64,000 bases of DNA from Cinclus cinclus. Lineage: Eukaryota; Chordata; Aves; Passeriformes; Cinclidae. The stretch covers positions 139,391,762 to 139,455,761 of the forward strand of contig NC_085046.1 in the NCBI RefSeq assembly GCF_963662255.1, given 5' to 3'. Each line of letters begins with the position of its first letter. Within the stretch, counting starts at the first letter, position 1. Both the position numbers and the translations under genes were made by a program. Positions 1 through 8,665 of the stretch are shown here, one piece after another. The notes beneath the pieces were generated by a model. The model ran no database searches and was not told the DNA's origin. It saw only the letters and a list, made by a program, of their open reading frames with translations.

Positions 1-2324
1 TAAAGAAAGTGTGTAAAGTGTTCATTAAAGAAATCTACTTTCTATCATGGGAAAGGGTGGAGGTGGAAAAGACCCTTTTTCCATCATTGCTTTTTATGAC
101 AACAAATATTTTACAACTAAACTTCACAAAGCCAACAAAGCCAACCATTCTAAGAGATGCAATCTCAAAAGGGTGATCTCTCTATCCTATTCTTGACTGC
201 TTGGTGTCAGAGTTCAATCAATGTTTCATTGCTCTAGGATGAAAGCTGGACGTGTCACCCAGGGACATTTCCTTTCCATGCTGGGAAACGAGGCATAAGC
301 CAAGAGGGACAACTCTCACCCCATCTCCCTGCCTGGATGCCTTTTCCTTCCTCCTCGTAACCCAAGGAACAAGGGCTGCACTTGACACTTCAACTGCTTC
401 CTATTTTTCATTCCTCTGAGCCCAGGTTTGCAGCTTTCTTCACTTTCCTCAGCTGAAGGAAAAGTGGAATCTAGGGTAGTGGCAAAGCTCATAATTTTTA
501 TATACAATTCATTGTTTCTCTCACTGTAGTCTTCAGTTCAACCTGGAGGAACTTAGATACCTTTAAAACCTCTCCCTTTCTATTAAATTTATTTGAAATT
601 GGCAATGGGTTCAAAATTGAGGAGAGAGATAAGGATTATTATAATATCAGCCTTTTTCTCTCAGGAAACTGCACTTAGAAAAAACATAATTAGTCAAACT
701 AGAAAGAAGTAATCTAATTTGTTTTTTTCCTAGTTCTTGTTATGTTGCAAGCAGATGGTAATTGTTGCATATTATTTGAAAATCTCTTATTTTATGAAGT
801 ACATATAATTTATATGGTAAACAAAATTATATGCTAACATATTTCTGGGACATTTTCTGTCCTCTGCTTTAAAATCCAAAAAATAGCATGTATTTAAAAT
901 TCTTCAATTAAAAAATTAAGAGCACAAACAAAAAAACTCAAAGAAACCTTGAAGATTTTTTTTTATAATTTTCATATGATTTTATAATAACTAGGAAGAC
1001 AGGAAATTACTCAAGGTAGTGCTTTCTCCTTCCGTGCCTGACTCCTCCCAGGGTTTGAATCCCTCATAACATCTCTGGAGCTCACCCATAAGAGAAACAG
1101 CTGCAGTTCAGATGTGCAAATTCTGCACTCTGTCTATCTGGGAAGTATCTTTTGGTTAACTGCTTGGATAAAAGGAAAGAGAAATTCCACCATTTTAGCT
1201 ATTGTTTTTAAAAGGTAGTATGGGAGTAGTTTAACTCATGAAAATACAAGGAAGAATGTCAAATTTCATATTGTACTCAATATGGATGTATTAAGAGTTT
1301 TCTAAATGTTCAGGATACACAGTGTTAATGGGCAAACATGAGCAGGCTGTGCATTGATTAAGACACAAATGCAGAAGATGGCAATGAAAACCTAACTCAC
1401 AAATTCCATGGTTTCACAGCTTGCCATGCTTGTAGCATTAAAAAAAGAAAGAGGCACTCTAAAAATGCCTGACCATAAAAGGCTTTTTTATCCAGGGAAG
1501 ACAGTTCTACAACATTGCTGGTAATGAAGCTGGTAGCAAATTTAGCAATGCAAAGATAGTGGTTTTAAGGACTAGATGTTTAGAAAGGATTAGTAGGGCT
1601 CCCTCAACAGTTTTAAAAGCATATTCCTATAATAATTATTCTTATGGAAGTTGTCTGAAAGAAGATATTGAAATACTGAAAGATTCCCCTAAAGTCTTTG
1701 ATGGACTGATCAATGTGTAACTGCTATCAATGAGCTCATTTGTTATGACTATACCAATAATAATTTTTTGTGGGACGGTCCTGAAACAGGCAGTTGAAGA
1801 CTGTGGGAATTGGTCACTCCTTAAAAGCTGTGGAAGCAAAGAAAAGAGAAGATGGTTGGACATTTAATGTGTTTGGTGCCCTTTCTAGGGACATAACGCT
1901 CCAATATTGTTCTTGAATCCAAATGAAATGTACTGTCAATTCCACTGTTTTTATTCTTAATATAAAAATGTCCAGATTATTGTATTTATTTCTATACTTA
2001 CAACAGTAGTAAAACCTGTTTATAATCTACAGCTGGAAATACACCTACAAATACATGAGCCCTGTAAGTTTTCTCTTTTATAAATAGCGTGTTTATGACT
2101 CACAGAATTTTCTAATTTTATATGCTCATTTCTTTTAGATGTTTTTTTCCCATACTTTCTGCGTTCTTGATCTTGCACCCAGACCTGTGCCCATTTCACG
2201 ACTCAGCTTGTCACAGGAAGGAGGCTCCATGTCTATCCCTTAACAAAGCAGAACAAAATTCTAGTTCTGAGAAGTTCAGAAGACCCCTGTAGAAAAGGGT
2301 GACACTAATTTTGTGTGGTTTCAG
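1..2324. other. No gene seen; AT-rich single-copy-like sequence
   Basis: I see no recognisable gene, repeat family or RNA here. The longest open frames are under 75 codons, use no family motif and lie in AT-rich sequence. Short A/T runs (for example 955-966) are the only simple-sequence features. The stretch ends at the possible splice acceptor described at 2325. Confidence 0.5.
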
Positions 2325-2504
2325 CCACCTAATTGCTATGGTGTGGTTCTTCCACTGTATGTGTCACCCAAAGGGTTTCAGAGATCCTGGCAGCCTGTGC
2401 AGGCTGTGGGTGACTGCACTTTGCTGGTGCCCTTGGATCATGAGAAACCAAAATATCAGCATGTCTGCCACAGTGAACCAGAGTCAGACTCTGTAAACAT
2501 CTAA
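2325..2504 (+). CDS. Possible terminal coding exon, unrecognised
   Basis: An open frame of 59 codons begins directly after a plausible splice acceptor. A branch-like CACTAAT lies at about 2303-2309, and a TTT-rich run ends in CAG at 2322-2324. The frame runs to a TAA at 2502-2504. Its composition is mixed and protein-like: aromatic and proline residues early, then a charged acidic tail ending ESDSVNI. It does not have the lysine- and isoleucine-rich look of random frames nearby. I do not recognise the protein and see no partner exon in the window, so the host gene would have to extend upstream. The pyrimidine tract is weak. It could be a chance frame or an exon of a noncoding transcript. Confidence 0.25.
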   Translation, partial: PPNCYGVVLPLYVSPKGFQRSWQPVQAVGDCTLLVPLDHEKPKYQHVCHSEPESDSVNI

Positions 2505-3529
2505 AAATATTACTGTGGTTTGTGCCTGCCTTGTTGAGCGTTCAAAGATAATACCAGATACCAGCAGGATGCATTTCTGTATCTTGAAACCAACTTCAGA
2601 GGTAGGAGGGACAGTATTTAACTCCTTGATTAAAAAAGAGACTATTGAAATGTTTCCTCAAGAAATTAAAGGAGAAATGGGAAAGAGGAAATCAAGAGGC
2701 TGACAGTTCCCTAGTTAACTAACCTTTGCACAAATATACGTATGGAAAGGATACATCAGGAGAATATGACTAACTGGATCTGCCATAGTAAGGGCTCAGG
2801 AGGAGAGACTGCATTTATAAGAGAAGCTGGATTAAACATGAAAGTTAAATAGAAGCAAGAGACTCTTAATCTTTTCCCATTATTGGCAGTAATCCCCCAG
2901 GTGAAGGACATAAACAAAAACCATCCCAAATTGAAGGGACAACCAAGAGCATCTTATGTGACCAGTTTTGCTAACTCACGAGTGCTTTGTTGACCTCAGT
3001 TACAAAACAGAAGCATACAAAACCTAAAAACTTCATCATGCAAAAGATACAAAATAAAAATAAAAGCAAAAAGAGGGACAAAACCAGAAAGGCACAAAAC
3101 TGAGATATAACTAGCAAGGGAACTAAGAAATCATTCTATGTACCCATTGGGAGCAGAGGAAAGAAAAGTAAGGGTAATTCCACTACCCTACAGTGGGAGG
3201 CATAGACGTGGTCACCACTGAGAGGAGAGCTGAAATGGAGAAGAGCAAATAATAGCAAATGCTAGGACCTATGGAAAAGCAGGAGGAGGAGAGAAGATTC
3301 TAGGCCTGGAGATGATTAGAAATTGTATCACAATGTTTAGGACAACACAGAAAAAAATCCCAAACCATGTAGCCAAATATAGAACTTACCTTTAAAACAG
3401 AAAAGAAAATAGACCAAGAAATTTTGGACCGTTCAATTGTAGTTGATATCCTAGAAAAATTCTGGGAAAAAATGATCCAATAATTTGTAAAATCTTAGAA
3501 ATATGAAGTAGGAATGATTGACAACTACA
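2505..3529. other. No gene seen; A-rich stretch
   Basis: No supported gene. The sequence is purine- and A-rich, with an AATAAA-containing run at about 3050-3065. That would fit a 3' untranslated region if the preceding exon candidate is real, but this is weak. Parts may be unrecognisably old repeat. Confidence 0.35.
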
Positions 3530-4460
3530 CAAATTCGTTGGGAACTAGATATTTTAAGCACAATATTTCACTTTTGTTTCCCCAACAAACAGGCCTGGTT
3601 GGCTTCAGTAAAGTTTTGACAATTTCAAAAGCCATATAAAAATGTGTTCTTTGCAAAACGGCTACAGAGTGGATGGCAAACTGGTTATAAAATAGCACCT
3701 TAGAAAATACTGCAATTTGTTCACTATTAGGATGAAAGGCTGCTATGAAATGGTACCTGCACGAGTCTCTATTTTTATTTGATATTTTCATTAATGACAC
3801 AGGTGACAAAACAAAGATTAAACTTAATAAATCTGCAAAAGACATGATGCCTCAATGATGAAAAGACCTCCAAATAATGAAAACCTGAGGGGCAATTCCC
3901 ATGTAGTACATTTCCATTTAAATGGTCTATTGCATATAGGAATCTGATGGGAACAATCCATTAGCTGGCAGCTCTTAAGAAAAGGATCTGAAGTTATAGA
4001 AGGTCACATACTTTCTACAATCAAAAAATTTCATGCTATTGTAAAGCACATTAAACACTACCTTGGGCTGTACAAAGAACATGAACAACCTGTCAACTCA
4101 TGAAGTAATCCTCCTGCTATACTCAGCACTGGTAAAACCTCAGCTGGAATGTTGCACTCAGTTTGAAGCTCCTCACTTTAATAATTTGAGTAGTTCAGAG
4201 ACATTAAAGTACTAAAAAATATAAACTATGGGAGAAATTGGTGAAAATACTATTAAGGATGAAGAAAAAAGGATTGAGGAGGAGCAAGGAAAGGAAAGTT
4301 CCAACTTCTGAGATCCACACTGAGATTATTTGCCAAAAGAGATAGTGGAGTTTTCATCATGCAAGGATTTTAAATATTCTTAGATAGATGTGTCAGGAAA
4401 GCCAAAGAGATAACTGATGCATATACTCCAGTGAGGAATGAACACAATGGCCTGTTGGGA
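3530..4460 (+). mobile_element. Ancient, highly diverged CR1 LINE fragment
   Basis: Several pieces line up, in the correct order, with a CR1 3' half. At 3765-3848 there is a decayed reverse-transcriptase stretch (a phenylalanine-rich run, then IND, then a K-S-A-K-D relic of the FADDT region). At about 4110-4180 there is the CR1 passage that in younger copies reads as an active Y-S-A-L-V-R-P frame. At about 4340-4395 there is the usual 'gtggagtnttcatc...' 3' passage. There are many stops and indels, and no coding capacity remains. The boundaries are approximate. Divergence is clearly greater than in the other CR1 copies of the window, so this insertion is much older. Confidence 0.55.
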
Positions 4461-7421
4461 TCCCTTCCACAATCAAGCTGCAGGTAAACTTGGAAATCTG
4501 CAGCTGATGCCCTTTTGTTTTATAGACCTGGAAACTGGCTGAGCACTGAGAACAAGATAAAAAATCATGACCAATTTAGTAATGAGACAAAATTATCTGG
4601 ATTTCTTTGGATGTGTTCATGGCTCACAGCTGACTGTCGTGTCAAATGGAACTTGTTCACTAAGCTGGAAAATCACCATTTTGCAACCAGCCTCCACTGC
4701 ATTGCACTGTCAGCAAATCAGAAGTGAGCTGGTGGAGGAGATAATGTTAGGGTTTGTTACTCTTAATATTTTAGTCTTTACTGTTCTCCAATTCCTTAGC
4801 ACTTAGACTTCTCTTTTGTTTTACCAAAATTTTTGAGCAACTTTTTTGAAATCTCAAATGGAAAACTTTGAAAAACGGTTGCAAAAGTTACTCAGCTCAG
4901 TAACTTTTACTGCTGGAGCAGTAATTGCTTTATGTCTTTTCATGCACTTAAAAATGTAATTTAGAACATGAATACAGAAAGATCACAGTTATGTTGGCCA
5001 AATTGTCCTACTTCTATTCCCTCCCTTGTGAAACTTCCTGGCCAGTTCACTCTCATTTGGGAGCCTGGAAACATGGGAGATGCAAGACTCCAGTAGTGCA
5101 CAGCTCAGCAATCCTGTCCCCTTGCCCCAAGTCCTTCCACATTCCTGCAAGGATATACTGTGGGGTCTCTGCAACCTCGTCCAGCCCTTCTGTCTGCAGC
5201 AAACACAAACACAGGACATTTGTGATCTTATTTCTGCGCTTCCCAGTTGTACCATTTTATGAAAAGGTGTGAATCCAGAGCTAGTGACTTCTCAGGTAAA
5301 TGAAGAGAAATTCTGGTTTTACTGAAAGACAAGCCACCTTTTGTCTTGACAGCTAAGGAATCAGAATAAAATAATTTCTTCTCTTTTATAATTTTAACGC
5401 CCTTTAAAATATTGTTTCTACAGAGGGAACAGGGCTTTTTTATTAATTTGGTAGGTTATTCAGTACATTACTCTAACATAGCCCAGTCAGTCAAAATGTG
5501 GAAGATGGCCGCTGTCCCAAAGGCTTTTCAGTCAAAATGACAGAAATACACAAGTGAGAAAAGAATATGTGCAGGGAAAAAAAAAGATTCACAAAGAAAA
5601 GAACAAGAGTAGAGATAAGTGAATATCTAGCTGACTGTATCCTGATAATTACTGATAATTATTATAGTCATTAATTTTTAATTAATTCTCTAATTGCATT
5701 TAACATTCCTAATATTCTTATTTCATTTTGCCTAATTGACTTCTAGAATGTGATTCATTGAATTTTTCCATTTAATTCCAGAAATCCTAATTCTCCCTTA
5801 GATTTTATCAGACCCACCTTGCCATTTCCATTTCATGTTTTGCCCCTTTCTTTTTAGCTTTTTTTCCTTACACACCACCAAGGGGGATTTTTTTTCTGAC
5901 TGTGAGGAATTTCCATTATCCCAACTTCCCTATTACCATAAAAACACCCTTTACCCAGGGCAACTTGGAGCAAAATAAAATAGGGAAAGTATTTACAAAT
6001 TGAAATAGAAAGGGCATTGTTGTGAATGTCTTGGGAGGAGTGAAAGTGAATGAAGAGAAAACTATGTAACCTACACACCCTAACACATGGAATACCTTAG
6101 AAGTCTCTTTGCAGCTGAAAAGCATTAAGATATTATTTAGCTTTCTATACATGGATCTACCTCGCAACTAACTCCTTCATCTTCACTTTCTTAGAAGATG
6201 ATGTCACCTTGGAATCATGTTTTCCTTCAAGTATCATATTTGGGGAGATCTTCAGAATCAGAATTTATTTCCTCCTCCTTATTCAGCATTTTTTTATTAC
6301 CAATTCAGATTAACAACGCCCTGAAGCACTCCCACCTTCAGCATTGGAAATGCAATGTCCTTTGGCTAAGGACTGCTTCTTTGGCTACAATCTGAATTGA
6401 TTGTTGATTAGTTGTGAGGTCAACTTCTCTTAGGTGGGGCAATTTAAAAATCCCAAGGTAGTATTATTTTCAGTCAGAGTAGATTGCATATAAAAGCAGA
6501 ATTTGCTAATCATGCTTTGTGAAATGATATAATTGTGATGACAGTATGCAGTATTTTATTCCCTCTTGTTTCAGACCAGCTTTCATGCCAAGACCAGTTT
6601 GAGTCAATGATAATTTAGGTATAATTGCTCTTTAGCGCTGTCTGGGACAGGTTTGTTCTCTGTCCTGTTTCTTCAACTATGACTTTTGATGGCAGAACCT
6701 CCTCAAAGAATCCTTCCCCCTCCCTCTTCTCTACACTGTTCCACAAATAAGTGCCTGTGGCCCTGAGACACGTGGTGTCTGTGCCTGGCATGGCTTTACA
6801 GGCTGCCTACAGGGTCACATGTATTTGGACCCTCAGGCAGACAGGAAAACATGTCAAAGATTAATTGATAGTAATGGTGCTATCTAGGTAAAATCCCTTC
6901 TGACAAGATCCACAAACATCCGTGTGTGTCACGGAGAGTTTTTCCAAAGTATTTGTACCAAGCATTGTGAGAACAGAGAAGGTACAGGAAAATTGTAATA
7001 TCCATAATTCACCCCAATACCCACTGTCATTACTTCAAAGCCTGTTGAATAATGTTCAATGTCTGTGGCTTTTTCAGGCTTTATCAGGAAGATATAACTT
7101 AAATTTTCCATCTGTCAGTGAAGTGCAATATTTTAAGCAATTAATTAAATAATTATATTCCTGGGCAAAGGACCCAGTCTCTTTTTTTGGACAGGCACAG
7201 TTTCAAGGGAGGACACAGGATTAACTTTTCTCCAGGCTTGCATTCAGCCCAGGGGTTAGTGCACCTTTTTTGGGAAACAGAAGCAGTGAATTCTGAAACC
7301 CAAAATAATGTATTGCTGAGATGTCTCCATGCCTGAGTGGGATTGCCACCTAGAAAGGCCAGCAAAATCTGCCCTCATGGCAGAAAGGGTTTTCTGTGGC
7401 TGTGCTGAATATGTGTTGTGA
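4461..7421. other. No gene seen; AT-rich flank upstream of the provirus
   Basis: No gene or repeat family could be supported. There are AT-rich blocks (for example 5640-5720) and one strong-looking YY1-type site, GAAGATGGCCGCTG, at 5501-5514. Open frames here are all below 100 codons and mostly overlap on opposite strands, as expected by chance. The stretch ends at the provirus target duplication. Confidence 0.45.
5501..5514 (+). promoter_or_regulatory. YY1-like binding motif
   Basis: GAAGATGGCCGCTG fits the core AAnATGGCSGC motif of the zinc-finger factor YY1. It stands alone in AT-rich sequence with no CpG island or other promoter element beside it, so function is uncertain. Confidence 0.2.
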
Positions 7422-7426
7422 GCAAA
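7422..7426. repeat. Target-site duplication, left copy
   Basis: GCAAA abuts the left end of the 5' LTR and is repeated exactly at 14149-14153 after the 3' LTR. A 5-bp duplication is usual for ERV-L-type integration. It shows that both ends of this provirus are still the original integration ends. Confidence 0.8.
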
Positions 7427-8131
7427 TATTGAGGGTTAGTTCTTTCTTTTTTTTTTCCCCTCTGTGGAATTTTCCCCATTGTCATGCTAAGATACCTGTT
7501 GACTGGGCCCTGGTGACAAGGGGGAGGGGACGGGAGGGAAGAGGGAGCCCCGCGAGATTCAAACAGCCAGAAGAGGAAGCGGAAGGCTGGGCCTCGGCCC
7601 ATTTCCCCCGCGGAGTTCGGACGAGAAGGACGATCGCTGCCTGTGTCCCATCCCTGCCATCCCAGCGTCGGGAAACCACCATCGGACCCTGCCCGGCTGT
7701 CTTCTCGCTGTGAACTACCACCATCCAGCACTCTGCTGATCACCGGGACCGACACCGTGAGCGGAGAGCTCTCTCTCTCTCCATCTCTCTCTCCCCCTGG
7801 GACAGCGCTGCCATCACCCCCAGCCCTCCTGCAGCTCTGTGGGACCCGCCCGCCCCCAGCACCGGGAACTGCAGCTCAGGGAAAAGGTGCCTGCAGCCAA
7901 AAAACACTGGGACTGAGTTACTGTTCTGTTTGTGGCTAATTTCATAGCTGTTGTTGTTCTTGTTTGTCTTGTTAGATATACTAGTAAAGAACTGTTATTC
8001 CTACCCCATATCTTTGCCTGGAGAGCTCTCTTAATTCCAAAATTATAATAATCGGAAGAATCATGTTTTTTTTCAGTCCAAAGGGAAGCTTCTGCTTTCC
8101 TTAGCAAACACCTGTCTTTCAAACCAAGACA
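7427..8131 (+). repeat. 5' LTR of the ERV-L-like provirus
   Basis: This 705-bp block pairs with 13442-14148 and is almost identical to it. It ends AAGACA; its first bases are TATTGAGGG, where the 3' copy has TGTTGAGGG. The terminal TG has therefore probably mutated to TA here. The middle (about 7510-7900) is GC- and CpG-rich with CT repeats at about 7770-7795 and should hold the promoter. I cannot place a TATA box or the transcription start. A variant poly(A) hexamer AGTAAA lies at 7983-7988. Differences from the 3' LTR: a 6-bp length change near 7550, a 3-bp change near 7950, a poly-T length difference and a few substitutions. Confidence 0.9.
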
Positions 8132-8136
8132 GATTT

Positions 8137-8155
8137 TGGCCACCCAACGTGGGGC
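8137..8155 (+). other. Primer-binding site, tRNA-Lys-like
   Basis: TGGCCACCCAACGTGGGGC begins five bases after the 5' LTR. It closely resembles the complement of the tRNA-Lys (CTT) 3' end, which would read TGGCGCCCAACGTGGGGC; here there is one extra base and one mismatch near the start. ERV-L elements were named for a leucine primer site, so a lysine-like one is noteworthy. Another tRNA isoacceptor with a matching acceptor stem is possible. Confidence 0.55.
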
Positions 8156-8231
8156 CCGAGGGCATTGAGAGAAAAGGGTAAAAAAGGAATAACAGTTCTT
8201 GAGTTACCTCAGTTTTGTGTTAGGTGGCATC

Positions 8232-8665
8232 ATGTTGTCCAACTTACCGTGGTTTGGGCTCCATGTGGCCACAGCTTTATCTCTCCCATTTGCAATCCCT
8301 TACTTGAACATGGGTACTATAACTCAGGCTGCTGTTACTATTATCCAGCTCCTTTTGTGGGCTGATAACGTGAGAAATTCATGGATTTTTAACTTCCTCT
8401 GAAAGGTGGGCACATGGATTCGGAGCTATCACACTCTAACTGTATGTTTTTGGGGTTACTTTAATAATGGTACATACTGTGAGGATATGACACCAGGGAA
8501 AATTTTGTCCCAACCCCTTACACAGTTTTTTGGGTCTGCTCCACCAGCTTTGAGGGGTTCAAATCTCTTCTAAGCAGTAATGATGTCATACAGTGGCTGA
8601 CATTGCTAATAGGCCTTGTAAACCTGTTCTATTTAACATTCCAAGATGAGGGGAGATTGACTTGG
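8232..8665 (+). pseudogene. Decayed leader reading frame upstream of gag, hydrophobic
   Basis: An ATG at 8232 opens a frame of 56 codons that ends at TGA 8400-8402. The same frame then stays open from 8403 to TAA 8571-8573 with coding-like composition. From 8483 the gag frame itself is already open and runs without a stop into the ATG at 8666. Read this way, the region encodes three hydrophobic stretches: one near 8250-8310, one near 8325-8370 and one near 8585-8640. This suggests that gag once began at about 8232 and has been broken by one stop and a minus-one-type frame change near 8545-8555. Alternatively it is a separate small leader gene, or chance. I know of no family assignment for this segment. 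Confidence 0.4.

Noticed and set aside
7375..7755. 126-codon minus-strand frame, duplicated at 13380-13775
   Set aside because: It is LTR sequence read antisense. The duplication merely reflects the two LTR copies.
8520..8555. Programmed minus-one frameshift at the T6 run in the leader
   Set aside because: The direction would fit, but the bases around TTTTTT do not form a canonical X-XXY-YYZ site in the upstream frame, and a stop at 8400 already breaks that frame.
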